Of a stretch of DNA of 64,000 bases, positions 15,526-24,721 are shown one piece after another. A program made the position numbers and the translations under genes. A model generated the notes under the pieces. It did not search any database and was not told where the DNA came from. It was given only the letters and a program-made list of their open reading frames with translations. Source of the stretch: Chitinophagaceae bacterium PMP191F. GTDB taxonomy: Bacteria > Bacteroidota > Bacteroidia > Chitinophagales > Chitinophagaceae. Numbering within the stretch: position 1 is the first letter of the stretch; the number at the start of each line of letters is the position of its first letter. The stretch spans positions 248,001-312,000 of the forward strand of contig LGYU01000009.1 in NCBI GenBank assembly GCA_001302245.1, read 5' to 3'.

Positions 15526-16863
15526 ATGTTTAAGAAAGTATTAATAGCGAATCGCGGAGAGATTGCCCTGCGGGTAATTCGTACCTGCCGGGAGATGGGG
15601 ATTAAAACAGTAGCTGTTTACTCTACTGCTGATAAAGACAGCCTGCATGTAAAGTTTGCAGATGAAGCCGTTTGTATCGGAAAGGCTGCCAGTAGTGATT
15701 CATACCTCAATATTCCGCATATTATGGCGGCTGCCGAGATCACCAATGCCGATGCGATCCATCCCGGCTACGGTTTCCTGGCCGAAAATGCACGTTTTGC
15801 CGAGATCTGCGGCGAACACAATATCAAATTTATTGGCCCTACACCCAACCAGATCCGCTCTATGGGTGATAAGATCACTGCCAAAGAAACCATGATCCGC
15901 GCTGGTGTACCTGTGGTACCCGGTGGGGAAGGATTGCTGGAAAGCCTTGATCAGGCTAAATCACTGGCACGTGAAGTGGGCTATCCTATCATTCTGAAAG
16001 CTACTGCTGGTGGTGGTGGTAAAGGTATGCGTGTAGTTTGGCATGAAGAAGAGATCGAGCGCGCTTACAATACCGCTAAAGCTGAAGCCGGCGCTGCCTT
16101 TAAGAACGATGGTATCTACATGGAGAAATTTGTGGAAGAACCACGACATATTGAGATACAGGTAGCGGGCGACCGTTACGGTAAAGTTTGTCACCTGAGC
16201 GAGCGCGACTGTTCTATTCAGCGCCGCCACCAGAAACTGGTAGAAGAATCACCTTCTCCTTTCATGACGCCCGAACTGCGTCAGCGCATGGGTGATGCCG
16301 CTATCAAAGCTGCATCTGCCATCGGTTATGAAAGCGTTGGTACTATCGAGTTCCTGGTAGACAAACACCGCAATTTCTACTTCATGGAAATGAATACCCG
16401 TATCCAGGTAGAACATTGCGTAACAGAAGAAGTGACCAATTTTGACCTGATCAAAGAACAGATCAAAATTGCGTCCGGTGAAGCGATCAGCGGTCTGAAC
16501 TATGAACCGCAGATGCACGCCATCGAATGCCGTATCAATGCCGAAGATCCTTACAATGATTTCCGTCCCAGCCCGGGCAGGATCACTGTACTGAATCAGC
16601 CCGGTGGTCATGGTATTCGTGTTGATTCACATGCCTATGCAGGTTATGTGATCCCTCCATACTACGATTCAATGATCGCAAAGATCATTGCTGTAGCACG
16701 TACACGTGAGGAAGCTATCAATACCATGAGCCGTGCGTTGAGTGAATACGTAATTGAAGGTGTAAAAACCACCATTCCGTTTCACCAGCAACTGATGCGT
16801 AATGAAGATTTCCGCAAAGGAAACTTCAATACCAAGTTCCTCGATACCTTTAAAATGGTATAA
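15526..16863 (+). CDS. accC: Acetyl-CoA carboxylase, biotin carboxylase subunit
   Basis: 445 residues, normal length. The N-terminal domain begins [19 protein letters not shown]; the ATP-grasp domain has the glycine-rich [12 protein letters not shown] loop and the [13 protein letters not shown] block; the active-site [14 protein letters not shown] and the C-terminal domain with [15 protein letters not shown] complete the family. It carboxylates biotin on AccB using ATP and bicarbonate. The carboxyltransferase genes are not in this window. Co-transcription with accB is likely, and a strong terminator follows. Confidence 0.97.
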   Translation: MFKKVLIANRGEIALRVIRTCREMGIKTVAVYSTADKDSLHVKFADEAVCIGKAASSDSYLNIPHIMAAAEITNADAIHPGYGFLAENARFAEICGEHNIKFIGPTPNQIRSMGDKITAKETMIRAGVPVVPGGEGLLESLDQAKSLAREVGYPIILKATAGGGGKGMRVVWHEEEIERAYNTAKAEAGAAFKNDGIYMEKFVEEPRHIEIQVAGDRYGKVCHLSERDCSIQRRHQKLVEESPSPFMTPELRQRMGDAAIKAASAIGYESVGTIEFLVDKHRNFYFMEMNTRIQVEHCVTEEVTNFDLIKEQIKIASGEAISGLNYEPQMHAIECRINAEDPYNDFRPSPGRITVLNQPGGHGIRVDSHAYAGYVIPPYYDSMIAKIIAVARTREEAINTMSRALSEYVIEGVKTTIPFHQQLMRNEDFRKGNFNTKFLDTFKMV

Positions 16864-16865
16864 TA

Positions 16866-16894
16866 CAAAAAGCCACCTCCGGGTGGCTTTTTTC
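16866..16894 (+). terminator. accBC terminator
   Basis: AGCCACC (16871-16877) / GGTGGCT (16882-16888) with a four-base loop and a T run; on the minus strand the A-rich flank also gives a T run, so it may serve both sides. Confidence 0.9.
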
Positions 16895-16920
16895 TTTGTA
16901 TAGCTGTAAATATTTGCTGC

Positions 16921-17310
16921 TTACTGGCCCTTCTTTTTGCCTTTGTCCTTTTTCTTCTCTGCTTTTTCCTGTTTCTCTTCCTCTTTTAAGGTCTTGTATT
17001 TTGCCTGTTGTTCGGGTGTAAGGATGCCCGCTAGTTTATCAGTGTGTTGCTGAGACAATGTTTTTTCTTTTTCCTTTTTCTGTTCTTTGGTCAGCGTTTT
17101 GTCTGCTTTCAGTGCATCTTTGGATTTCTTGTAAGCGTCTTTTTCTTCTTTCCATTTTTTAGCCTGTTCTTTCGACAAGCCAAGTTGATCGGTTTTCTTC
17201 ACTTTAGCGGTGGTGTGCTTATCGTTGCGGATGGTGTCGCGTTTTGTCTGCGCTTGCACGGCAACGGTAAGTGCTATCAGCATCGCAAATAAGGCAATTG
17301 TTTTTTTCAT
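16921..17310 (-). CDS. Lysine-rich secreted protein, Spy/CpxP-like
   Basis: 129 residues: a signal peptide to about residue 20, then a highly charged helical protein. LGLSKEQAKKWKE, KTLTKEQKKEKE and ILTPEQQAKYKTLKE repeat the LTxEQ pattern of Spy/CpxP-like periplasmic chaperones, and the C-terminus is almost only Lys, Glu and Asp. A periplasmic role in envelope stress is inferred from this pattern only. A second protein of the same style is encoded 25 bases upstream in the same direction, so the two form a likely operon. Confidence 0.65.
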   Translation of the reverse strand: MKKTIALFAMLIALTVAVQAQTKRDTIRNDKHTTAKVKKTDQLGLSKEQAKKWKEEKDAYKKSKDALKADKTLTKEQKKEKEKTLSQQHTDKLAGILTPEQQAKYKTLKEEEKQEKAEKKKDKGKKKGQ

Positions 17311-17335
17311 ACTGTTTATTTAGATAGATATAAAG

Positions 17336-17635
17336 TTATCGATTATTCGATGTACTGTCTTTGGGTGGTGATTGTCTTTTCCAGGCATTTAATTGCTTTT
17401 TTTGTTCATCTGTCAGTATTTGGTTCAGCTCCCGGCGGTCGTTGAATTCCTGAATGGCGCGGCGCCGTAACAGGAGAAGAAGCCGCTGCCGCTGCTCGGG
17501 CGTTATGCGCAGGGCTTTCCAGTGTTCTAAAAGGATTTGCTGTTCCCGGTCGGGACCTAAAGCAGGTTGCATCCTTGCCTGGGCCGTTGCGCCTATGGTG
17601 ATCAACAAACAGAATATTATCAGCACTGGTTTCAT
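17336..17635 (-). CDS. Small secreted protein, Spy/CpxP-like
   Basis: 99 residues with a signal peptide (about 1-20). LRITPEQRQRLLLLLRR and LNQILTDEQKKQLNAWK are LTxEQ-type helices like those of Spy/CpxP. It is arginine-rich in the middle and ends in a polar tail. It precedes the lysine-rich protein with a 25-base gap. Function unknown; a periplasmic chaperone or sensor role is inferred. Confidence 0.6.
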   Translation of the reverse strand: MKPVLIIFCLLITIGATAQARMQPALGPDREQQILLEHWKALRITPEQRQRLLLLLRRRAIQEFNDRRELNQILTDEQKKQLNAWKRQSPPKDSTSNNR

Positions 17636-17712
17636 GGCAACCTGATTAGCCAGTATAGGACAGAAAAAAGGCGGAAAAGTTTAAATGCATTAGCTGAAGT
17701 AATGGTCATAAA

Positions 17713-17752
17713 AAAAGCCGTTAACTGCCTGCGGCGTATGTTAACGGCTTTT
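17713..17752 (-). terminator. ispH terminator
   Basis: A 13-base stem, AAAAGCCGTTAAC (17713-17725) / GTTAACGGCTTTT (17740-17752), with T runs on both strands. It lies 22 bases after the ispH stop on the minus strand. Confidence 0.85.
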
Positions 17753-17774
17753 GACAATATTGTGATTGTGATCG

Positions 17775-19001
17775 TTATAACAATGCTGTTGTCAGGCTGT
17801 CCAGCAATGCTTCTGCCTGGTAAAATGAGGCCAGTCTGCGGATCACACCTTCTACCAGTGCATCGGGACAGGAGGCACCGCTGGTAAGCAATATGCGTAC
17901 GGGCCGCTGTGCCGGCAGATAACCAGTGGTCAGCTGCTCTTGTTTTTCATGAAAATTATAATGCAGTATATCTTTGTCTGATACCAGTTTATCGGGCGAA
18001 TTGATAAAATAAGCAGGTAGTTTTTCCTCGCACAGTTCCACCAGGTGCGTACTGTTAGACGAATTGTAACCACCTACCACAATGGCAAGATCAGCCGGTG
18101 TTTGCAACATGCCTGTTACCGCGGTCTGGTTGTCGTTGGTAGCATAACAAAGGGTGTCGCGTGTATCGGCAAAACGTTCACCAATATTATTATCTGTCAG
18201 CCCGTAATGGGTGGCAATGGTGTTCTTTAAAAAATCGGCAATGGCCTGTGTGTCAGATGCCAGTTGGGTGGTCTGGTTTACCACACCAATACGCTGCAGA
18301 TCACGGGTTATATCAAATCCGGCAGAATACCTGCCTGCAAAAGCGGTATAAAATGTTTCAGGCTCTTTCTCACCGGTAATATACGCTGCCAGCGCTATAG
18401 CTTCCTGCATATCATTTACAATAACAGAAGGTGCATTGCTGGCTGCGTGCGAAAAGGTAGCCCTGGTCTCTTCGTGTTTGGGTTTGCCATGAATCACGAT
18501 CGTATAACCTTTCTGTGCTATCTGCTCGCTACGGTTCCATACCTTCTCTACAAAAGGACAGGTAGTATTGTATTTTTCTGTGGGAATGCCAAGTGTATTC
18601 AGCTGACGTTCTATTTCCAGTGTGGTGCCAAAGGCTGGTATAATAACAATATCATCCGGGGTGAGCGATTCAAATGGTACCAGTTGTTTGCCATAGGTAT
18701 CCTGTAAAAAATGCACACCTTTTTGTTGCAGATCAGCATTGACCTGTGGATTGTGGATCATTTCACTCAACAGGAATATCCTTTTGCCGGGATTTTCCTC
18801 AATGGTGCGAAAAGATATTTCAATAGCATTTTCCACGCCATAACAAAATCCAAAATGGCGGGCCAGGTAGATCTGCAGTGAACCGAGATCCAGCAGGGTA
18901 GGCGTAAAGTCCTTTTTCATCTTATCCTGCTGTTTGCGTCTGTTTTTAACGGCACTGATCAGCGGACTGCGGTATATTACCGGAACATTAAACGTTTTCA
19001 T
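17775..19001 (-). CDS. ispH: 4-hydroxy-3-methylbut-2-enyl diphosphate reductase
   Basis: 408 residues, longer than the 316 of E. coli, because of an N-terminal extension (MKTFNVPVIYRSPLI, about 45 residues) and internal insertions; this longer form is usual in Bacteroidota, which supports the start at 19001. It reduces HMBPP to IPP and DMAPP, the last step of the MEP pathway. The three iron-sulfur cysteines are visible: Cys53 in HFGFCYGVENA, Cys148 in NTTCPFVEKVW and Cys378 in TSGASCPDALVE. His83 in MIHNPQV and the VIHGKPKHEE block are also typical. ispD of the same pathway is at 60239. Confidence 0.93.
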   Translation of the reverse strand: MKTFNVPVIYRSPLISAVKNRRKQQDKMKKDFTPTLLDLGSLQIYLARHFGFCYGVENAIEISFRTIEENPGKRIFLLSEMIHNPQVNADLQQKGVHFLQDTYGKQLVPFESLTPDDIVIIPAFGTTLEIERQLNTLGIPTEKYNTTCPFVEKVWNRSEQIAQKGYTIVIHGKPKHEETRATFSHAASNAPSVIVNDMQEAIALAAYITGEKEPETFYTAFAGRYSAGFDITRDLQRIGVVNQTTQLASDTQAIADFLKNTIATHYGLTDNNIGERFADTRDTLCYATNDNQTAVTGMLQTPADLAIVVGGYNSSNSTHLVELCEEKLPAYFINSPDKLVSDKDILHYNFHEKQEQLTTGYLPAQRPVRILLTSGASCPDALVEGVIRRLASFYQAEALLDSLTTALL

Positions 19002-19069
19002 GTGTTACTCTATGATTTCCCGTGCTGAAGGAACATTTTTTGTAATGGTTGAATATTCCTGCGGCGCAA

Positions 19070-19077
19070 CAAAGGTA
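19070..19077 (-). promoter_or_regulatory. ispH promoter, -7 box TACCTTTG
   Basis: A perfect TAnnTTTG match on the minus strand, 68 bases before the ATG at 19001. No clear -33 TTTG is seen. Confidence 0.55.
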
Positions 19078-19237
19078 CAAAGTTGCGGGGAATGCTCATT
19101 TGCAGGCAGGAAACTCTATATTCGTAGTAGTTTCACTTCTCCGGTTGCCTGCTGATGATTATTATTTCAAGCGCGGAAAAAAGCAGTTGCACGCACCAAC
19201 TGCCATGGCGTTATCAATGAACAGGATTCAGTAAAAA

Positions 19238-20515
19238 ATGCATATGAAGAACTTATTTACACCGGTTGAATGGAGTATTAACACAAATGTATACGAGGTA
19301 AACGTACGTCAATACACAGATCAGGGAACTTTCAGCGCTTTTGCACAACACCTGCCGCGTTTGCGGGAAATGGGAGTAGATATATTGTGGTTTATGCCCA
19401 TTACGCCTATCAGCCGGGAAGGCAGGTTGGGAATATTGGGCAGCTATTATGCCTGTTCAGATTACACGGCCATCAATCCAGAATACGGTACGCTGGACGA
19501 TTTTAAGATCCTGATAAAACATGCCCATGAACAGGGATTTAAGGTGATCATTGACTGGGTGGCCAACCACACCGGGCTGGATCATGTATGGGTTACTTCA
19601 CATCCCAACTTTTATAAACGGAACGCAGAAGGTAAATTTTACGACAGCAATGGCTGGAAAGATGTGATCGATCTGAATTACTATGATCATGAGCTGCGAA
19701 GCTATATGATCGATGCCATGACTTTCTGGGTAAAAGAATGTGATATTGACGGTTTTCGTTGCGATATGGCACACCTGGTACCACTGGATTTCTGGCGACA
19801 GGCCCGCACAGCACTGGAAAAGGTAAAGCCATTATTCTGGCTGGCTGAAACCGACGATATGAACTATATGACGGTATTTGACTGTCATTATACCTGGCGC
19901 TGGATGCACGAAACGGAAAAGTATTTTGCCGGCAGCAGTTCGATGGATAAACTGATCAATATCCTGAACCAGTATAAAAAAGATGCTCCTGAACAAACGC
20001 AGCATCTGTATTTTACCACCAATCACGATGAAAACAGCTGGAACGGTACAGAGTATGAAAAATATGGCGAAGCTGCGCTGACATTGGCTGTATTCAGTGC
20101 CACCTGGGATAGTATTCCTTTAATTTACAGTGGCCAGGAATTACCTAACCGCAAACGGCTCCGCTTTTTTGAAAAAGACCATATTGAATGGAATGATATG
20201 CCAACGCTGCATAACTTTTACCGCGCGCTGCTGCAGCTACGCAAAACACATCCTGCATTAAAAGCCGGTAAACTGGCCATGCCGCAATGGGTGCCTACCA
20301 ATGTGGGCAATTATGTACTGTCGTTCATGCGTCGCTGGCAGGGGAAAGATCTGCTGGTATTACTGAACCTGTCGCCCAATAACCTTTTTGTACAATTACC
20401 ACAGGGATATGTAACCGGTTATTTTACCAATATTTTTGATGGTCAGCAGATAGAAATGGTACCACAGGTATCTGTTGAACTGAAGAGCTGGGGGTATAAG
20501 GTGTTGGTGAATTAA
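19238..20515 (+). CDS. GH13 alpha-amylase family enzyme, cytoplasmic
   Basis: 425 residues without a signal peptide; an alternative ATG is two codons in. The (beta/alpha)8 barrel shows the GH13 regions: DWVANHTG (106-113), DGFRCDMAH with nucleophile Asp176, WLAETD with acid/base Glu204, and TNHDEN with Asp264. A short C-terminal beta domain (about 350-425) follows. It should act on alpha-glucans or maltooligosaccharides inside the cell; the exact specificity cannot be told. No other glycan genes flank it. It is divergent from ispH. Confidence 0.87.
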   Translation: MHMKNLFTPVEWSINTNVYEVNVRQYTDQGTFSAFAQHLPRLREMGVDILWFMPITPISREGRLGILGSYYACSDYTAINPEYGTLDDFKILIKHAHEQGFKVIIDWVANHTGLDHVWVTSHPNFYKRNAEGKFYDSNGWKDVIDLNYYDHELRSYMIDAMTFWVKECDIDGFRCDMAHLVPLDFWRQARTALEKVKPLFWLAETDDMNYMTVFDCHYTWRWMHETEKYFAGSSSMDKLINILNQYKKDAPEQTQHLYFTTNHDENSWNGTEYEKYGEAALTLAVFSATWDSIPLIYSGQELPNRKRLRFFEKDHIEWNDMPTLHNFYRALLQLRKTHPALKAGKLAMPQWVPTNVGNYVLSFMRRWQGKDLLVLLNLSPNNLFVQLPQGYVTGYFTNIFDGQQIEMVPQVSVELKSWGYKVLVN

Positions 20516-20539
20516 GAGAGTTTCGGGTTTGAGGTTGCT

Positions 20540-20925
20540 TGTTTTGGGTTGGGAATCGTGAGTCGTGAATCGCCAGTCGTGAGTGGTGAGTGATCGTTGC
20601 TATTACTGCCTGTAGCTTTTTTTGTGAAAGGTCAAACGTGAAACATCAAACGTGAATCGTCAGTGGTAAATACTGAATGGTCAATAGTTTCTGATTTCCT
20701 TGTCAACCTTTTATATTTTGTATGCTTTTTTGGCTTTCCTTGAACCTTGCCCTTAAATCTTGCTGCTTGTGCTCTATCAGAATTCCGACCTCATGTCTGC
20801 CCTTAACAAGCAAAAAGCTACTAGCCATGAGCTTCGGGCTGCGTGCGAATAGACAATGTAGCTTCAGCCTTCAAACAATCAAACCATCAAACAATCAGGT
20901 AGCCCATTTTCAAATCACTTAGTTT
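20540..20925 (-). repeat. Intergenic mosaic repeat, copy B (longest copy)
   Basis: Fills the convergent gap after the GH13 gene and htrA. On the plus strand: GTGAGTCGTGAATCG words, GTGATCGTTGCTATTACTGC, the core shared with copies A and C (20640-20790), an AAAAAGCTAC...GAGCTTCGGGC module (20812-20840) also found in copy D, and a terminal module (20868-20920) with AACAATCAAACCATCAAAC and TTTTCAAAT that inverts the start of copies C and E. The open frame at 20722-20922 is not shared by the other copies. Confidence 0.8.
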
Positions 20926-21064
20926 TCCTTCAAATTATGATTACACAAGCACGCTTTTGTTTTCCAACATTATGCCGGTTTGATTAGTGGCTGTAAACCA
21001 GTTTTTTATAATTGATGCAGAACTGTATTTTGTCAGCTATTGATACAGTTGTGCGTACGGTTTC

Positions 21065-21100
21065 AATAAAAAAAGCCCGCTCTGTTGGAGAGCGGGCTTT
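21065..21100 (-). terminator. htrA terminator
   Basis: A perfect 12-base stem, AAAGCCCGCTCT (21072-21083) / AGAGCGGGCTTT (21089-21100), followed by a T run on the minus strand only. It starts about 20 bases after the htrA stop. Confidence 0.92.
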
Positions 21101-21120
21101 GTATGAAAGACAGATCGTCT

Positions 21121-22632
21121 TTAGTTAGCGTTATTAAGATTGATCACAATCGGGTAAACTCCTTCATAACCGGGATACACACCGTCAATTTTTACAGTAC
21201 CGCCGTCGGCTGTTTCTACTGCTTTTCTGAAATCGTCCACATTCTTTATTTCTTTTCCATTGGCTTTCAGGATCACATAACCTTCCTGCACACGTACTTT
21301 GCTGAAAACGCCGCGGCTGCTGATGGATTTGATCATTACACCACCATTCACACCCAATTCCTTAGCCTGCTCTTTACTGATGCTCTGCAATTCTGCACCC
21401 AGTTTGTCCAGTATAGAAGTTTTTACTACTTCAGTAGTGCCGGCAGAGTTGCGCAGGGTTACATTGGTACTATATTCCTTACCATCGCGTCTGTAAGTAA
21501 CGCTGATCTTATCGCCAGGGCGGAAAGTAGCGATCTGGCCTACCATATCGGCAGCATTCAGTACAGGTACGCTGTTGATTTTGGTAATGATATCACCTTT
21601 TTTGATACCTACACTGGCAGCTGCACCATCTGCAGGTACATCCATTACATATACACCTTCACCTTCAGTAATACCGTTCTGAGATTTTACTTCATCACTC
21701 AGGTTTTCGCGGGGATAGTTAATACCCAGGAAGGCGCGTTGTACAGTACCGAACTTCATCAGGTCGGCAACTATTTTCTTTACAATGTTTACCGGGATGG
21801 TAAATGAGTAACCTGCATAAGCGCCGGTAGGAGATGCAATGGCTGAGTTGATACCGATTAATTTACCATCGATGCTAATAAGCGGACCACCACTGTTACC
21901 GGGGTTTACAGCCGCATCGGTCTGGATAAAAGATTCTACCGGGGTATTGCTCTGGCGGCTGTTGATGTCCAGAGTTCTGCCTTTGGCACTGATAATACCG
22001 GCTGTAACGGTAGTTTCGAGTGTTAAAGGATAACCTACTGCCAGCACCCATTGGCCAACCTTGGTTTCATCAGAATTACCATATAACAGGAATGGCAAAC
22101 CTTTGGCTTCAATTTTTATTACCGCCAGGTCACTGCTGGGGTCAGCGGCAACCAGTTTAGCCTTAAATGACTTTTTATTATTCAGGGAAACAGTGATCTC
22201 ATCAGCACCATCTACCACGTGGTTGTTGGTAACAATATAACCATCTTCGCTGATGATGGCACCTGAACCGGATGCTGCCTGTGGCACAGAACGCATGCGG
22301 TTGCCAAAGAAATCATCTATATCCAGGTCGGGGAACAGGTTGCCAAACGGGCTGTTGCGCGGCAGGTTGTTGGTAGCTGTGCGCGTGGCCTTGGTTTTAA
22401 TATGCACCGTGGCAGGAATGGCTGCACCGGCTGCTGCGGTAAAGTCTGCGGGACCTGCTTCACCTGTCAGGCCGTTAAAACCTGCATAGTTGGAGGGAAC
22501 CTTGCCCGAATCGGTAGAAGAAGGCTGGTATGTATACTCCTGGCTTCTTACATAACGGTTATAGCCCCACATAGTAACTACCGATGTAGTAGCACTAAGC
22601 AGTACAATGGTTACTATCTGTTTCAAATTCAT
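21121..22632 (-). CDS. Do/HtrA-family periplasmic serine protease
   Basis: 503 residues from the ATG at 22632, which begins a membrane anchor or signal helix (about 4-20). The trypsin-like domain (about 115-290) has His138 in IVTNNHVVDG, Asp168 in DPSSDLAVIK and Ser247 in NPGNSGGPLI. Two PDZ domains follow (about 305-395 and 405-500). It degrades or refolds damaged envelope proteins. It is transcribed alone, with its own terminator. DegP, DegQ and DegS types cannot be separated confidently, so no symbol is given. Confidence 0.93.
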   Translation of the reverse strand: MNLKQIVTIVLLSATTSVVTMWGYNRYVRSQEYTYQPSSTDSGKVPSNYAGFNGLTGEAGPADFTAAAGAAIPATVHIKTKATRTATNNLPRNSPFGNLFPDLDIDDFFGNRMRSVPQAASGSGAIISEDGYIVTNNHVVDGADEITVSLNNKKSFKAKLVAADPSSDLAVIKIEAKGLPFLLYGNSDETKVGQWVLAVGYPLTLETTVTAGIISAKGRTLDINSRQSNTPVESFIQTDAAVNPGNSGGPLISIDGKLIGINSAIASPTGAYAGYSFTIPVNIVKKIVADLMKFGTVQRAFLGINYPRENLSDEVKSQNGITEGEGVYVMDVPADGAAASVGIKKGDIITKINSVPVLNAADMVGQIATFRPGDKISVTYRRDGKEYSTNVTLRNSAGTTEVVKTSILDKLGAELQSISKEQAKELGVNGGVMIKSISSRGVFSKVRVQEGYVILKANGKEIKNVDDFRKAVETADGGTVKIDGVYPGYEGVYPIVINLNNAN

Positions 22633-22897
22633 AATACTGTAAAATTTATTGTAAACATTCGATTTCAAAATGCATGCCTGAAGCATAAACAAAATAACAC
22701 ATGAAATTTTGTTACCTACTGTCAGTCATGGAGTTTAACATATAATTTACTAATGTCTTCGTAGTTCTGCTCTACAAATTTAATAAAGAATCACCCGGTC
22801 TCAAAAATGCGCGTTTTGAACGGTAAAAACTAACGGTTTTTTAAGAAATTACCGCATCGGGCAGGTGAAAAAATTACAGTGCACTTTTGACAAAATT

Positions 22898-23896
22898 TCA
22901 TAAAGCCAGTAAAAATTGCATGGTATCCACCCCGTCGGCATAATCTGTAAGGGTAGGTTGCTGGGCGTCTCCAAAAGGAATATGATCATTGCCGGCAATG
23001 GCCTGGATATCCTCATTTTGCTGTAACCCTTCCAGCACAGCAGCTTTGTCTGTATAAAATTCATAATTCAGCTGGCTGATGGGAGAAAACACCGGTTGGC
23101 TTTCAAACAATACAATAGACCCGTTGGTCATGTAATACTTTTTGTTGATGATCAGCGTAGCCAGTACATAGTCGTAATTGTTCTTGTACTTGTGGTGATC
23201 GGCCAGGTAGTTGTATTTTTTGAATGTTTCCAGCAGGGGCAGAAAGTCATATCCTTCGGGCAGGTAAAGCTTGGTTACATTGCGGCAACCCAATCCAAAG
23301 TACAGGTAAACATCGTCGGCCAGTTTTTCCAGTTCCTGTATGGTTTCGTTGCCGGTAAGAATGGCAACCGAAGTGCGGTTGCGGCGTACTATATGCGGGA
23401 AACGTCCAAAGTAATAATCAAAATAGCGTGCAGTATTGTTGCTGCCGGTAGCAATATAGGCATCACGGTTTTTCAGCAGTTCAGCAAATGATACATATTC
23501 TGCTACTGCCGGTTCCCAGTCGATCATTTGCTGCACCAGGTGATGTAGCAGTACATCATCCTTGGACGAAAGTTTGATGGTTTGTTTTTGTCCGGCCATA
23601 AAAGCGCAGAGAAAATCATGAAATCCTACCAGCGGTATATTTCCTGCCATCACAATACCTATGTTGACAGGTTTGAGGTTTTCTGCCGGTACCTGGTATT
23701 GCTGTGCCCAGGCTGTAAGTTTGTCGGCCTGCAGCATCTGTTGCGCAATGGCTGTTGATGCGGTGTGGATAAACTCTGGTATAAACCATCCATTCTTTTG
23801 AGAAGCCCTCTCCACTGCGGCCTGCCATTGTTCATTACCCGATAAAATGTACCCACCGGTACGTACCAGTAAATCGATTCGTTGTTGTAAATGCAT
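22898..23896 (-). CDS. LuxC-like acyl-CoA reductase
   Basis: 332 residues from the ATG at 23896; the frame is open further upstream but would run across the divergent ferredoxin start. Family features: VNIGIVMAGNIPLVGFHDFL (a LuxC-type block near 90-110), KLSSKDDVLLHHL, and GLGCRNVTKLYLPEGYD with the probable catalytic cysteine. LuxC-type enzymes reduce acyl-CoA or acyl thioesters to aldehydes. Unlike luminescence LuxC there are no lux genes; instead a two-cluster ferredoxin is divergent 61 bases away. Substrate unknown. Confidence 0.85.
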   Translation of the reverse strand: MHLQQRIDLLVRTGGYILSGNEQWQAAVERASQKNGWFIPEFIHTASTAIAQQMLQADKLTAWAQQYQVPAENLKPVNIGIVMAGNIPLVGFHDFLCAFMAGQKQTIKLSSKDDVLLHHLVQQMIDWEPAVAEYVSFAELLKNRDAYIATGSNNTARYFDYYFGRFPHIVRRNRTSVAILTGNETIQELEKLADDVYLYFGLGCRNVTKLYLPEGYDFLPLLETFKKYNYLADHHKYKNNYDYVLATLIINKKYYMTNGSIVLFESQPVFSPISQLNYEFYTDKAAVLEGLQQNEDIQAIAGNDHIPFGDAQQPTLTDYADGVDTMQFLLAL

Positions 23897-23904
23897 TTCC
23901 ACCG

Positions 23905-23912
23905 TATATTTG
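23905..23912 (+). promoter_or_regulatory. Ferredoxin promoter, -7 box TATATTTG
   Basis: A perfect TAnnTTTG match 46 bases before the ferredoxin ATG; TTG stands near the -33 spacing (23882-23884). The -33 part lies inside the 5' end of the divergent acyl-CoA reductase gene, so the two promoters probably overlap. Confidence 0.55.
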
Positions 23913-23957
23913 TGCTGCAAAATAACTGTATTCAATCCATTAAAATTCCAGCAAACT

Positions 23958-24305
23958 ATGGCTATAAAAATAACGGAAGAATGTATCAATTGCGGAGCAT
24001 GTGAGCCGGAATGTCCCAATAACGCTATTTATGAGGGTGGGGTAGAATGGGCCATTGCTGATGGCACTACCGTAAAAGGTTCCTTTACCATGATGGACGG
24101 CTCTGTAGTAAACGCCGACCAGCGCTTTGATCCCGTTAGTGTTGATACTTACTATATTGTTCCCAACAAATGTACTGAGTGCCAGGGCTTTCACGAAGAA
24201 CCCCAATGCGCAGCCGTTTGCCCGGTTGATTGCTGTGTTCCCGATGAAATGTACCGCGAAACGGTAGATGAACTGATGGGCAAAAAGGAAAAACTGCACG
24301 TATAA
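23958..24305 (+). CDS. 2[4Fe-4S] dicluster ferredoxin
   Basis: 115 residues from the ATG at 23958. The first cluster motif is CINCGACEPECPNNAIYEG (residues 9-27); the second, CTECQGFHEEPQCAAVCP, has the long spacing of the Allochromatium-type / bacterial dicluster ferredoxins. An insertion of about 40 residues between the motifs (WAIADGTTVKGSFTMMDG) is unusual for such small ferredoxins. It is an electron carrier, and its divergent pairing with the acyl-CoA reductase suggests a shared redox role (inference). Confidence 0.92.
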   Translation: MAIKITEECINCGACEPECPNNAIYEGGVEWAIADGTTVKGSFTMMDGSVVNADQRFDPVSVDTYYIVPNKCTECQGFHEEPQCAAVCPVDCCVPDEMYRETVDELMGKKEKLHV

Positions 24306-24449
24306 ACACCGGAAATCGCTGTTTAAACCGCAAAATTTTAATGCCTGTAAAATTTGGAAACGGGCTTTTGAATATAGTAACTTAGAAGTACATCAATAGT
24401 AAATGTAGCCTTGTGCTACTCTTTGAGGCGGGTGATATTTCCCGCTGTG

Positions 24450-24486
24450 CAAAGGTGAAGGAGCAACGACCTTCACCTTTTCTTTT
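24450..24486 (+). terminator. Ferredoxin terminator
   Basis: AAAGGTGAAGG (24451-24461) / CCTTCACCTTT (24470-24480) with an 8-base loop and a T-rich tail. A weaker GCGGG/CCCGC hairpin precedes it at about 24428-24445. Confidence 0.85.
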
Positions 24487-24721
24487 TGATCACACGTTAC
24501 GCGGATTTTACAAAGGCTTTGCTGATAACTTATGTGTATCTCCGCGTCTGTATTCGTTTCTGTGTTAATCTATGGTCAAATCCGCGAGCATCCGCACAAT
24601 CTGCCATCAATTGAATCCATCTCATCTGTGTTCAAATCTGCGCCTTCAGTAATATATTTGTTGAAATTTATATCGTTACTTCATTGTATTACCAGATCTA
24701 TTAAAACTACCATCACCAAAG
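24487..24721. other. Intergenic words upstream of ddl
   Basis: No gene seen. The stretch carries repeated words of the kind TCCGCG, TCTGTGTT and CAAATCTGCG (for example TCAAATCCGCG near 24580 and TTCAAATCTGCG near 24631), a style seen in many Bacteroidota spacers. The ddl promoter box is at its right end. Confidence 0.5.
24653..24660 (+). promoter_or_regulatory. ddl promoter, -7 box TATATTTG
   Basis: A perfect TAnnTTTG match 61 bases before the ddl ATG; no clear -33 element. Confidence 0.45.

Noticed and set aside
18264-18707. 147-codon plus frame antisense to ispH
   Set aside because: Lies wholly inside ispH on the other strand and has no recognisable domain.
20722-20922. 66-codon plus frame in repeat copy B
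   Set aside because: The frame is not preserved in copies A and C although their DNA is very similar.
20540-20925. CRISPR array suspected from repeated GTGAGTCGTGAATCG-like words
   Set aside because: Repeat units are irregular in length and sequence with no unique spacers, and no cas genes are present.
21085-21807. 240-codon plus frame antisense to htrA
   Set aside because: It mirrors the well-supported protease gene, and its Tyr/Phe/Ser-rich translation is what the reverse of such a gene gives.
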